A stretch of DNA of 64,000 bases from assembly GCF_041260155.1 (NCBI RefSeq), contig NC_091928.1, forward strand, positions 31,233,388 to 31,297,387, in the 5' to 3' direction. This DNA is from Ptychodera flava (lineage: Eukaryota > Hemichordata > Enteropneusta > Ptychoderidae). A program made the translations under genes and the position numbers. Shown here piece by piece: positions 26,101 to 35,535 of this stretch; position 1 is the stretch's first letter; each line of letters begins with the position of its first letter. A model generated the notes under the pieces. The model did not search any database. It was not told the origin of the DNA and was given only the letters and a program-made list of their open reading frames with translations.

Positions 26101-27529
26101 AATAAGTTTATGAAACTTTCTATGTGTATAGATGAAACAATTATGTTGTATAGGTAAAAGGTATTTTGCATTTTTATGCCAGCTAATTTATACTTTGCAT
26201 ATGTAATGAGCTTTCAAAGTTTGGCATATATAGCGTGAAGGACTTGACTTCATATATAAAGTGGTGATACAATGACCGAAGTCAAAGGAATTTAGTACTT
26301 TTATTTCAACTAATTACATATTTAATGACCTTAGGAATTTATCTTTGGCTAATATTGTTCATGAAGTTGATCGTAACACTTTCAATAAAGTTGTAACGAT
26401 GTCCATAAAGTTTAGATTCACAGAAGAATGCAATACATACTGAACACATGAGCATTTTCAGTATGGTTATTGTAGGTATATGTTCATCCTCTTAAGTAGC
26501 ATATAATGTTATGTGATTGTAGTTACATTAATCAATAGTGGTATCCAAAAGCGGTGATCAATATAAGTTATGGACTTTGTAAGAGATGGCATTTTGCGAG
26601 TTTGTAAAACTTTTCTTAAAATTACTTGGCAAGATTTACAATTGTATCGTAATTATTATAAACCCCACCACTTGTGGAAAAAGAAATTAAAAACGCCACT
26701 GTTGATATAATATTCTTCTCAAAGCCGGCTTATTCTTTATGGATCTGTGTCAGTACCGTGCAAACATGACCTTTCAGGTTAAGCCGTGAAACCTGTAGTT
26801 CTGGTGATCAAAGACATTTCTTGATGTTCTCTGCCAACAGGTCGCCGCCTGGCTGAGCTAGAGCTGTACATTGCTTTAATCGAGGTAACACAGTTTCACA
26901 AATCTTATTTTAGGCAGTATGCGAAAAGACTTGAACCTTTGCTCAAACTTTCCTAGAACAAACTTTCAACCATTACCTTTCAATATGAAAAATAGAAGTT
27001 AGGAGTTACTGCGCAAAAGTTTGGTACTTTTCGCAATATTTACTGATATTTAAAATTCAAAATGGACGTCATCCATGTGTTATCTTTATGGAAATCTGTG
27101 TTTTACAAAACTATGGCGATGGAAATGTTTCTTGATGCAAGAGCTTTAAAATGAGCCTCACATGAGATAGATCAGAAAAGAATTGTAAAAATTTGAAAAG
27201 CCGAATATTTGTCCCGGAGGCGCATTCTACCTTAAATGAGCCCCTGCAAGTGCTAGACTAGTAAAGGATTGGAAAAACTGAAAATCCAAATATCTCATGA
27301 GGCACGTTCCACTTAATGTAACGAATCATGATGTAAGTCATAGACTACCTACGCTTTTCACATCATATTGACCATTTCTGGGCATATCTTCTTAGTATAT
27401 CTTCTTCCTGTTTCAATCTTCAAGATAATACGTCACTTCCGGTTAGAATGCACCAAGGAGGTGGAAGCGACGGTCACCCGTGTACTGCTGCCCGCTGAAC
27501 CCCTTCAATTAGTCTTCACAAACAGATGA
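16759..27529 (+). CDS. Mitochondrial-clan cytochrome P450, 9 exons, 539 aa
   Basis: Exons 16759-17264, 18063-18250, 21583-21789, 22786-22943, 23410-23582, 23903-23981, 24450-24609, 26841-26884 and 27425-27529 total 1620 nt, one frame from ATG to TGA. All introns are GT/AG with matching phases. The Arg-rich, acid-poor N-terminus (about 1-50) suggests mitochondrial import. Motifs in order: PFNDIPAPP linker (about residue 70), helix-C WRHNR (174-178), I-helix AATDTT (349-354), K-helix ETLR (408-411), PERW (462-465), haem loop FGFGPRMCLG with Cys489, then RRLAELELYIALIE and a C-terminus ending FTNR. Length and helix-C/haem-loop style fit the mitochondrial P450 clan (CYP10/11/24/27 relatives), which receive electrons from adrenodoxin. 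The WDTIF and NFEDALAFRPERW segments recall CYP24-type enzymes, but substrate and subfamily cannot be settled. No disabling change is seen. Confidence 0.93.
17511..17698 (+). mobile_element. TTAA-flanked MITE in P450 intron 1
   Basis: About 188 bp with terminal inverted repeats (aaggtatacagtcacctg at the left, aggtgacagtatacctt at the right). TTAA overlaps both ends, as for piggyBac-type insertion. An inverted, diverged copy is in intron 3 (21914-22096). No coding capacity. Confidence 0.72.
18063..18250 (+). CDS. P450 exon 2 (helices C-D)
   Basis: Acceptor ctcttcacag, donor gtaagac. Encodes WRHNR, the haem-propionate-binding Trp/Arg of helix C, and the LRPTEVIKYTERIAEVCGDL helix typical of mitochondrial P450s. 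Confidence 0.9.
18541..18679 (+). promoter_or_regulatory. Promoter-like CCAAT cluster with TATA box inside intron 2
   Basis: Three exact copies of TGATTGGTCC (inverted CCAAT, the NF-Y core) start at 18541, 18574 and 18598. They are followed by an octamer-like ttttgcat near 18623 and by atataaag at about 18672-18679. The arrangement resembles a histone-type RNA polymerase II promoter. No histone or other ORF follows within several hundred bases. It could be an alternative or noncoding start, or part of an old inserted sequence. Confidence 0.35.
18876..21149. mobile_element. PIF/Harbinger-like non-autonomous DNA transposon (2.27 kb)
   Basis: Terminal inverted repeats of about 36 bp begin gggatggaccattaga at the left and end tctaatggtccatccc at the right, with one mismatch seen. 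Both sides carry a 3-bp TAA target duplication (18873-18875, 21150-21152). GGG ends and a TWA target are the PIF/Harbinger hallmarks. The interior holds A/T-run subterminal repeats and a 101-bp minisatellite, with no transposase. It lies in P450 intron 2. Confidence 0.72.
20106..20920. repeat. Minisatellite, 8 units of about 101 bp
   Basis: The phrase caagtgccaccaaataacac recurs at about 20106, 20211, 20311, 20412, 20514, 20616, 20717 and 20819. Each unit ends in a hairpin-forming aggagggggacaccccctcct-type palindrome. Pseudo-ORFs such as PPNNTILISIFQKLQ are products of the repeat. It lies wholly inside the Harbinger-like element. Confidence 0.92.
21583..21789 (+). CDS. P450 exon 3 (helices E-G)
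   Basis: Acceptor gtccttccag, donor gtaagt, phase 1 on both sides. Encodes the stretch from the EAGASTIFGKRF loop to the WDTIF helix. Confidence 0.9.
21914..22096 (-). mobile_element. TTAA-type MITE in P450 intron 3, inverted copy
   Basis: Reverse complement of the element at 17511-17698 over its full length. Shared words include ccatggaaag, aatctaacca, gtggccgc and ggtgactgtatacctt. The left end has lost the terminal bases. Confidence 0.7.
22786..22943 (+). CDS. P450 exon 4 (helices H-I)
   Basis: Acceptor ctcatttcag, donor gtaaat. It ends inside the oxygen-activating I-helix (FFLAATDT, completed by exon 5). The acid-Thr pair D352/T353 is present. Confidence 0.92.
23051..23115. repeat. (GA)n microsatellite in P450 intron 4
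   Basis: An uninterrupted run of about 32 GA units. The Arg-Glu reading frame through it is an artefact. Confidence 0.95.
23410..23582 (+). CDS. P450 exon 5 (helices I-K)
   Basis: Acceptor gttttcacag, donor ag|gtacat. It starts TAAALTWALYLLGRN and ends in the K-helix E408-T-L-R411, whose Arg codon is split by the intron. Confidence 0.92.
23698..23755. repeat. (GAT)n microsatellite in P450 intron 5
   Basis: Imperfect gatgat run followed by atcatcatcat, so the single strand can fold back on itself. Confidence 0.85.
23903..23981 (+). CDS. P450 exon 6 (K-helix to beta strands)
   Basis: Acceptor cgttctttag, donor gtaagt. Encodes LYPIGFGNLRQL and GYHIPAG, the standard stretch after the ExxR motif. 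Confidence 0.92.
24175..24425 (+). repeat. Interspersed repeat in P450 intron 6
   Basis: About 250 bp that matches the reverse complement of 26900-27120 in intron 8. Shared words in the same order: ccattttgaatttt, agtaccaaac, atggttgaaagttt, ggaaagtttgagca. Related partial copies are at 10.9 kb and inside the 44-kb duplication. Confidence 0.65.
24450..24609 (+). CDS. P450 exon 7 (PERW and haem-binding loop)
   Basis: Acceptor cacactttcag, donor gtgagt. Encodes the MSRDQQNF segment, FRPERW and FGFGPRMCL with the thiolate Cys489. Confidence 0.95.
25060..26340 (+). repeat. Decayed tandem repeat of about 160 bp in P450 intron 7
   Basis: A loose unit recurs about eight times. Each copy contains tttgcatatttaatgaactttcctaat, then an attgacttgatcaaaattga-like stretch, then ctatgtacattgaagata and a tgaaagtcattnagcatttt segment. 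Spacing varies from about 140 to 180 bp and copies are heavily diverged, so this is an old array. Confidence 0.75.
26841..26884 (+). CDS. P450 exon 8 (L-helix, 44 nt)
   Basis: A short exon with acceptor ctctgccaacag and donor gtaaca, encoding (G)RRLAELELYIALIE right after the haem Cys. The same exon recurs at 44092-44135. Confidence 0.92.
26900..27120 (-). repeat. Interspersed repeat in P450 intron 8, inverted to the intron 6 copy
   Basis: Reverse-complement partner of 24175-24425, duplicated again with its surroundings at about 44170-44350. Ends and class unknown. Confidence 0.62.
27425..27529 (+). CDS. P450 exon 9 (C-terminus, stop)
   Basis: Acceptor tttcaatcttcaag. Encodes IIRHFRLECTKEVEATVTRV to FTNR and TGA at 27527-27529, matching the usual P450 C-terminal beta structure. 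A diverged copy recurs at about 44688-44780. Confidence 0.9.
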   Translation: MIRHFRLECTKEVEATVTRVLLPAEPLQLVFTNR

Positions 27530-27992
27530 ACGTCGTCCAAAGCTCACTGAACATAATGGCACTGTACAACCGCTTCACACTAATGGACGCACTACAAGAG
27601 ACCCAATCCAACTTTTCTCAAAAACAACCATCAGCAAGACTCCTTTCACTCAAAATATATTTCGGGGAAGACAATTAGAGTGACAAATTTTGCTATATTT
27701 AATGTTTTCTGCAAGTTTACAAATGTGTAAGAAATCATCGTACCTTCTGGTAGAAGTTACAGAAAAATATGACAAATTTGTGATATGGCTGTTGATGAAT
27801 GGAGGCCTTACCTTTGATGTGCAGGGATGTCACCTACAAGGCCATAACAGCTAGGGTCGGCACTAAAACGTGGAAAGTTTGGTGTATGGGAACGACGTGA
27901 TATAAGATTATTGGCAAGTTATCGTTCACTGGCGTGTCTCTTTGGCGGCCCGTCACTATGAAGATATGTAATTGCAATGACAAAACGCTTTA

Positions 27993-27998
27993 CAATAA
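27993..27998 (+). terminator. Candidate P450 polyadenylation signal
   Basis: AATAAA in acaataaaat, 464 nt beyond the stop. It is the first canonical hexamer I noticed after the stop. No transcript evidence. Confidence 0.35.
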
Positions 27999-28274
27999 AA
28001 TACATGCAATTTGAAATTTGGATTGTGTGACGTAAGAGTGTGGCGTCTGAATGACAGCATAACATCCGTGTACAATGCGACTCCGTTGTTGTGAATATAT
28101 ATGGAGTGAATTACGCGGTTTGAGTGGGGTAGGGGGGGGGGGCTGCATCTAACACAGCATATTTTTTGCAAATATTCATTCAAATTTAATTAATTTGTTA
28201 ACCTAAGATTAGAATACTGGTTAGTTTCACCTTTACGCTTGTCAAGCAGTCGTAAGTCGCGTGATAAAGAAGTG

Positions 28275-28470
28275 TTAATTTATGCAATCGTATGCAAATC
28301 TCCAAATTTCCGGGCTTCTCTTTCCTCCCAATTTCAAGATTTCCAAAGAATTAAATCCACTCTGGCTGTGTCGAATTTTCTGAAATTTTAACATTATGCT
28401 ACATAACAAATGGACTATTTTGTTTGGCAATAAATTTTGTACACTTTTAATAAGACTCATTTTAATTTTT
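28275..28470 (-). repeat. Interspersed repeat, copy B
   Basis: Reverse complement matches 9140-9345. A 67-codon frame remains open across it on the minus strand, but the other copy does not keep it, so coding is not supported. Confidence 0.6.
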
Positions 28471-28786
28471 CTGATCATGTTTTTTAATTACGCTGCCAGT
28501 TTAGAATGACGATAGATATTCGAAAATAAATTAGTCGGTTTTTTACTACATATACTCTTATTTCAAGTGAAATATTTTATTTGAGAAAAAAGTGTCATAT
28601 TTTGACTTCAATTAATTTCTATCATAATACCAAAATTTGATACTAAAATTTGCGCGTCATTTCAACCTATCGTTCGATGAGCACAGTACAAATACTGGAT
28701 GTTTTGATGATTTCAAATGTTCGTTTCATTAAAATTAATAACACATGAAGATCGTGCAACATCACGATTTGTGGCCTGCCCAAGGG

Positions 28787-28865
28787 ATGGTGATCCTGAT
28801 CGAAATATTGATGATGCCCGAGCCGCAGGCGAGGGTATCATCAATATTTCGGTCAGGATCACCAT
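28787..28865. repeat. Long palindrome with core CGAGCCGCAGGCGAG
   Basis: Arms of 32 bp (28787-28818 and 28834-28865) are inverted copies with two mismatches. The 15-nt centre 28819-28833 is CGAGCCGCAGGCGAG. Arm sequence is unrelated to the palindrome at 42.4 kb, which has the identical centre. Confidence 0.92.
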
Positions 28866-30714
28866 ATCTTTTTTAAATAGCATTAATGAATTGCACCGCA
28901 AATAATGTCTGATTTACTGCACTAATAAACAGATATATTTCACGAATATAAGTGTATCTGATGAATAACAGTAATAAACAAAGAGTGTCTGATAATTCAA
29001 GACAGTTGTCTTTATAAACATCATTATCAATTTGCTACAGCCGTTGGATATGTTTTCTTTGTTTGTTTGTTTGTTTGTTTTTTGCCAGTCCCTCAAAATT
29101 AGGTGTCTGTACCGGGGTATATGTTACTTTGATCACTACTCAAATATCAGTTTCTCATTTTGTTCTTATGATTTCCCTTTATTATCTAGTAAATGCAATG
29201 TACAAAAATATATCTTTACTCAGAGTCAACTGTAGTCTCCACTTCATGTGAGCACTTTTCTATCTTTACAGTAGAGTCATGTGATCATCAGCTCAGCTTA
29301 ACCCCCTGTGTCAACACTTGTGCGTCACTGCTACTTCATAAGCAGGCATCCCAACTACCAATCAGAGATTTGGGATGTTTGAAGTATACTTGCCTGAAGA
29401 TAGACATGCGTATTTTAGGCCTGTAGGTACATGTACGGTCAGTATTGTTGAAAAAAACGTATAAGTCATTAGCTGAAGACGGGTTTTAGAACAGCAACTG
29501 TACGCAGGGGCTGCAGTAAGTCGCGCTGTTCTTGGTTATTTCCAGATGTCCCTAAAACATGCACTTGTGCAACCGGCAACGTGGTACAGTTTATTTAGCG
29601 AATTTTCTCGACATGGTATACGACAACCTGGTGATTGGCACAAGCAACTGTTCTCAGGAGCCCCCAGTGACTTGTCCCATTCCAAGTGATGTACTAGACT
29701 TCTTGTGGGGCCAAACCAAGGTGTGTCTTGTGGCATGTTTGGGGCCTCTCAAGATTGGGACAAGATTAAATGCATTATCTTAGAGTAGCTGAACCTTTGG
29801 TAGACTTTTAATTGGTAACCCATTCTTTTGCCCCCTTAATGTATTTTAAAGTTATGGGCTTCTTAATCATAATGTAACGAATATTTTTTACAGTTTGTTG
29901 GTCATCAATTTGTTACCTTCTTGATGTATTTCACCATTATAACTTTATCGCAGATGCAAGCTGGTTAGATATTGTAAGGGCACACGTTTTTTGCTGTTAT
30001 TTATTATCAATTCGTGGCTTGCATGATGTATTTCACATTTACAGTTTGTCACTAAACGGTCATCCATTTGTTGGCCCATTTTCATCCACAAAGACTCGAG
30101 TGGGACGTTCCTTTTTTCATCAGTGTTTGCAGCTGGCCATGACACCGCATCACCACCAGTGATATGCGGCCTTGGCCAGGGCTAAAGGCGTTTGCAGAAC
30201 ATGAACAACATGCCAATCCTCAATCTGTTTTTGACATCCAATTCAACCAATGTTTAGGAATCAAAATAAAGAACCACAACCGTCGGCACTTCTCTCAAAT
30301 GACATAATGATCAGATACGACAAAAAACTAAGAAGAAAAAACTTTGCATTTGGTGGATCAAATATCTTAGCAATGTTTATCGTCAACGTATCTTACATTG
30401 TAGTATTTGAAATTGGTATCTACTTTGCAGTACTGATACAGTCCATAAATCGAATGTTTTTGACAGTATACATCGTTTACGAACAAGAAGATCGTCATGT
30501 TGATATTAAACCACACCAGATTATATTCAAATAACTCGTTTTACCGATAGCTAAGTGCACCGACGTCAAGAATTCATGCAGTAACCATTTTGATTTTCTC
30601 CGAAGCCGTTCAATAAGCTATCTTCCCTTCCTTGCGTTATATGATGTTTATAGACAATTTTCGCTCCCACACAATCTAACAATCCACCAATCTACAATGA
30701 TGTAGTGCGTCTAT

Positions 30715-30905
30715 TTGTCAGTTTGTCTGTCTGTCTGTCTTTTGATTGTCTTTCTGTCTCTGTGTCTGTCTGTGTGTTTGTGTGTTGGTATGTATGTATG
30801 TATGTATGTATGTATGTATGTATGTATGTATGTATGTATGTATGTATGTATGTATGTATGTGTCTATGTGTCTATGTATCTATTTATCTATGTATCTATG
30901 TATGC
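30715..30905. repeat. (GTCT)n/(TATG)n compound microsatellite
   Basis: gtctgtctgtct, then about 18 tatg units, then tctatgtatctat variants. The Cys/Val/Met-rich frames across it are artefacts. Confidence 0.92.
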
Positions 30906-30999
30906 ACGTCAATTTCCAAAACTTTTCGGTGCGAGAGGGGTGACATCCCCTTTCTCACTTTTCCCCTTTTGGCAGTTCTTTACCATTTTCAAACAGTGT

Positions 31000-33080
31000 T
31001 ACTCAGTGCAAAACAATTGGAATATGACCACTCAGACTTCACCATTGCTCACAACAATTTCTAAAGTTTTCGACGTGAGAGGGTACACTGCCTCTTGCGC
31101 TCTCTTCCCTCGGTCTCTTATGCGTTCTCTTATTCTCACCCTGTCAATTGACCTTGTGAATATATTTTCCTTATTTGGCTGTCATGACATATTTTCCTTC
31201 TTTTGCTGTCACAGTAAGGCTGTGCTATATTCGGTTATACAGTATGAATATGATCATAATTATCCTAAAAATATGATTGATTAATTCTAGTAGCTAGCCC
31301 ATTATTGAATTCGTGACAAAGTAGTACTTTGAAAATAAAAGATTTTTACATTTTATTTTCATTTAATCAGAAACCATTTTTATTAAACGTCCGAGACTGA
31401 TGGTGAGCGTAGAAGAATAGTTAAAGTTGTTGTTGATAGCCAGTTTTGGCTGTTAAACAGGTGAAAGTTCGATGGAAGTTACCTGGTCAAACAGTTGCAT
31501 CTTTTTCATTTCATGCACGTCTCCGTTTTCTAGCCCCTCGTTATACCTGCACTGAATAATGACTATAAGTGACAATAAAATCTAAAGCTAGCAGCTACCG
31601 TACTGCCGTTGTTTGTCAGCCAAGATGAAAGTGCTGATGTCATGGTAACATGTTTAAATGCTGACAAAATACTAGCCAGTTTAACCTCCTTTAAACGTAG
31701 AAAGCTTTCATTGCTGATTGGCTTCCGGTTATTCCATCGAAACATAAATTGACTTACAATTTTTTATGATTGGATCTCGGCATGACAAATAACTTGGCGG
31801 ACACAATGCAGATATCGTAGAGAACTATTCGAAACGTTTATTCCAACCTTGTTTGTGATGCAGTTACATTCACATCCTAACATGCATAATCTTGCAATAT
31901 AATAAATAATATTGACATAAATATCGAATAGATAGCTGTCACGTTAAGACTGCAATTTATGACATACGTCCACTATGAAGATATACCGTCTGCATTATTG
32001 ACATCAGGTAGGCTGTTTAACATAAGCCGGTTAAAACAACACTGAGAAGTATAACTGAATTCCATGGCGAGATGGTGTAGTCGCACTGTATCCTGAATAT
32101 TTGAACGGGGCATGCAGTGTATTTTGTAGGTGATCCAGCTCAGACAAAGTTACCCTTTTCAGTTTGCTTGACAGCTTTTCACACCAATTTCATGTCCCGG
32201 TTGCCGATACTAGGTATTAGGAACGCAAGTCAGGTCAAATTATCACGAGGCTTATGACAATGTTTAGTCCCTTTATCTGATATAATTCCGATGGTCTTGG
32301 AACAGGTATAAAATGCTATATAAGGATCTTGATATGCAAAGGAAAGTATGATTTTATTCATAACTTGCGTGTGTGGGAGATGTTCATACTAATGATATTG
32401 TTAATATCTTTGATATCAGATTGTACGGCGAACATTACCCTCTGCTGACGGTTAATGAATTCGGTCCTAGTAAGTCCGGATAGGTGGCAATAAGCTGTGT
32501 CTATGATGATCGCTCCCAACCAATATATTGGAAAATTTCGCAGTTGTGTAGACGTGTGTGTCCCTTCAACTCAATATAGTAACGACCACGCAGTTCGTAT
32601 AAAATGAAAACACCTAAACGCCGATTTTACACAGATAAACAGATCACTGAACCGGTCATACCACTGCTGACGTTTCTCAGATGAGAATTGAATTACCCCA
32701 TGACATTGTTACTTTAACCATGGAGCTAAAAAAATTACTTGCATATTATGACTTCAGCCGTATAGAATAGGTGTGCCAATTTCAGGGATCCAGTGATGTT
32801 CGAGCTGTTTGTGATAACTCAAAAATTAGTTGAGAATTATGAAGGTATCAAGGTCTACGAAACCTGTTCTCACGAATACCATTTATGTTTAATGCATACG
32901 TGGCAACATCGATGACTTACATGTATCATAGGATGAGGACAAGCGCCTCAGTTCTGTGCAGTGAACCATGGTTTTTCTCGTCACAAACGACAGACGGCGT
33001 TCTGTAAAACAAAGCCCTTTCCCATGTACTGTGCACTAACGACATCACCTACTTCATAAGGGAAAGAAAGGGCAGTGTTT
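31000..33080. other. Gene-free stretch
   Basis: No coding series, RNA gene or clear repeat structure recognised. Two loosely similar segments of roughly 145 bp (about 30915 and 31058, both with a ttttcg..gagaggg core) follow the microsatellite. Confidence 0.4.
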
Positions 33081-34521
33081 ACCAGATCATCTCACGATGA
33101 CTGCAGATGGCATACCACAAATGTATAGTACACCACAAGAGATTGTAAATGGCTTTAATAGTTATTTCACAAATGTCGACTGAAACTTGGCCAGTAAGAT
33201 TGTAACGCATCGTTCCTCTTTTGTAGAGTTTTTACCAGAACAGTCAAATCATTCTTTCTTTCTGCATCCGACAACGGAGCAGGAAGTGTACAACTTATTG
33301 ATGAGTCTTGACTTGAAGAAGGCAACAGGTTATGATAACCTGCCTGCGAAACTCCTGGTTATTGCTGCGAAGCAAATCGCAAAACCCCTTTGTCACATCT
33401 TTAATTTGTCGTTTCAAAATTGCCAGTTTCCCGATGCACTGAAAATTGCTAAAGTCGTCCCAATTTACAAAAAGGGTTTAAAAGACGAACCTGGAAATTA
33501 TCGTCCGATTTCAGTTTACCCCTAGTAAGTAAAATTCTGGAGAAAATTGTAAATAAGCAGATTATGAAGTTCTTGGACAGGCATAGCCTTCTTTTCAAAC
33601 ACCAATACGGCTTTCGTGAGAGACGAAGTGCCAAATTATCCCTCATCAATCTTGTGAATAATTTAATACAGCAAATTGATCAAGGAAATTCAACCATTGG
33701 TATTTTTATTGATTTTACGAAGGCATTTGATACTATTGATCACAATGTACTTCTATCGAAACTCCAGCATTATGGTGTGAGGGGAAACCCACTCCTCTGG
33801 TTTACTGATTATTTGAACAATAGATCCCAATATGTGTGTACAAACGAATTTATGTCTGAAAAACTACCAGTGAATTGTGGTGTTCCTCAGGGATCTGTAC
33901 TTCGACCGACTTATTTTAGTCTATATTAATGATTTACCGAATTCTTCTAAGTACTTTGACTTTCGATTATTTGCAGATGATTCAAACCTATTTCATAATC
34001 GCAATCATACCAATCCATAATCCAATAACACCAGGTCAGAATTTGTAAGACAATAGTTGTAAACATAGACACAAAAGAGCACAGAACAGACAGTAAATAG
34101 ACGGTACACAAACAAAGTCAAATTCATGAAAGAAAGATATATGGACCTCTGGCCAAAAGACCAAGAAGTGATGTCAGGTGTTTCGAAAATAGTAAGCGCA
34201 TCCTGCCCCACATGTGGCACCCGCCATATATCAATCTGTAAGCTAGATAGGTAGTGGTCACTAACTAAGGCCCCATGTCACCGATCATACTTTTCCAGCT
34301 GACATATCGAATGTAGATCTATCTACAGTTTATCACAATCTTAAGAATGTTATACGCTTGTGCGATGCTAATAAGTTGACAAAAAATACTTCTAAAACAA
34401 CTTATGTAATTTTTTCACAGTAAACGTAAATTGTTATTAACCACAGGGGTTTTGTCTGTCAGAAACATTGTAATTAACGAGGCCTCAGAGGCATCATTTG
34501 TTGGAGTGATAATTGATAAAC
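33080..34521 (+). mobile_element. CR1/L2-type LINE, reverse transcriptase region (decayed)
   Basis: Three frames in succession give a non-LTR reverse transcriptase: KKATGYDNLPAKLL and YRPISVYP (33187-33525), IFIDFTKAFDTIDHNVLL with the first catalytic Asp and VPQGSVL (33564-33929), then YINDLPN and the FADDSNLF catalytic box (about 33922-34000). Frameshifts near 33525 and 33925 break it. A 273-bp insertion (34011-34283) and then the LTR element at 34522 interrupt it. The LINE resumes at 41079. The clade call rests on motif style only. Confidence 0.85.
34011..34283 (-). mobile_element. Short insertion (SINE-like) inside the LINE
   Basis: 273 bp of non-LINE sequence between two copies of ATCATAC (34004-34010 and 34284-34290), which fits a target-site duplication. 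On the minus strand it reads ccacatgtggggcaggatgcg...cacctgacatcac and so on. From memory this resembles a conserved dispersed repeat seen in other marine invertebrates, mainly bivalves. No coding capacity. Class uncertain. Confidence 0.5.
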
Positions 34522-35308
34522 TGTCACAAGATGGTCAACCACTCTGTGGCAAAATTTCAAACTGGCCGAAAAGGTGCGGGAAGGGACTGAGTATTGATAA
34601 AGAGAAAGACCAGCACACGCAAATGATATTTGAATTGGTCAAAGGACCTATAATATCAAATAAATAAAATTACAAAAACTACTTGAGTACAAAAATTAAC
34701 TACACACGAAAATAACTAAAGCGTTATGTGACTCAGCGATGACAGGGGTGTACTCACAACTCAGAACTATTCAAAGGGCAACAGTCTGTTCGTCTTGGAA
34801 TATCAGCAATATCGGCGAGTACCTTAGCAAAGGGAGACTTGCTTGTAGACTGCTGAGCGCTGCATGCACATTCCAGTGGCTGGCGTGTTTCAATACTTGG
34901 AGATTCAATGTCCGGTTTATGTGCGGAAAACTGGCTGGTCCCAATACAGTGTTCTTTTCCAGTTGTTACTTGGCTAGGCTGAGCGGCAGGGTGACTCTTC
35001 AGCTGGAGTAGATAGGAGTGCCCCTAAATCCACGAACACTGTCTTTTATACCTCCGACACCATGTGCACACACATCACAGGCGAATAATTGATAACCAAA
35101 GTGTACACATCCTAAAATGCAAATGTCGATGGAGTACAATCACCTGTCATCGGCATAAATTATCTCTGAGTACAACAATCCTCGCTGAGTACAACCACCT
35201 GTCATTTATACATTAAAACAACTCGACCTCCGGCTCACTAACAAGCTTAGCAAAATCAATATTTTAATCAGTACAGAAATTGGCGACACAAAAAATCATC
35301 TCTTGACA
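34522..35308 (-). repeat. 3' LTR of the Gmr1-like element
   Basis: 787 bp, bounded by TGTCACAAGATGG and ATCTCTTGACA on the plus strand, giving TGTCA/TGACA inverted ends. Nearly identical to 40290-41073. The spurious 60-90 aa frames inside (for example around 34739-35011) are not genes. Confidence 0.92.
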
Positions 35309-35321
35309 CTACTCCCCTTTC
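35309..35321 (-). other. Polypurine tract of the Gmr1-like element
   Basis: Minus strand GAAAGGGGAGTAG directly abuts the 3' LTR. This is the expected site for plus-strand DNA priming during reverse transcription. Confidence 0.75.
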
Positions 35322-35535
35322 AAAGACAAAAATTGGATGAGTCAACTTTTTGTCTCACCAATGTGTTTGTACCCTTGTTTTAAGGTTAAGCTTCATCATT
35401 TACATTGTAATATCCTACAAAATAATCACAGCTTTTCTCAGATTCTAAAATATGAAAGAAAATGTTTTTTTTATTCTGTTATCGGTCTAGCAGATATCCC
35501 ATAACCTTGGGTTTTGGTACTTTCTTAGAACACAG

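Noticed and set aside
28787..28865. CRISPR-like or bacterial origin for the palindromes
   Set aside because: The sequence is clearly eukaryotic, with introns and retroelements, and there is no regular repeat-spacer array.
28713..28905. Mirror-image 62-codon frames on both strands
   Set aside because: A consequence of the palindrome at 28787-28865; reading both strands of an inverted repeat gives paired frames.
34431..35011. Frames in the left LTR that recur at 40241-40981
   Set aside because: They are the LTRs of the Gmr1-like element, with no conserved protein; indels between the two LTRs change the frames.
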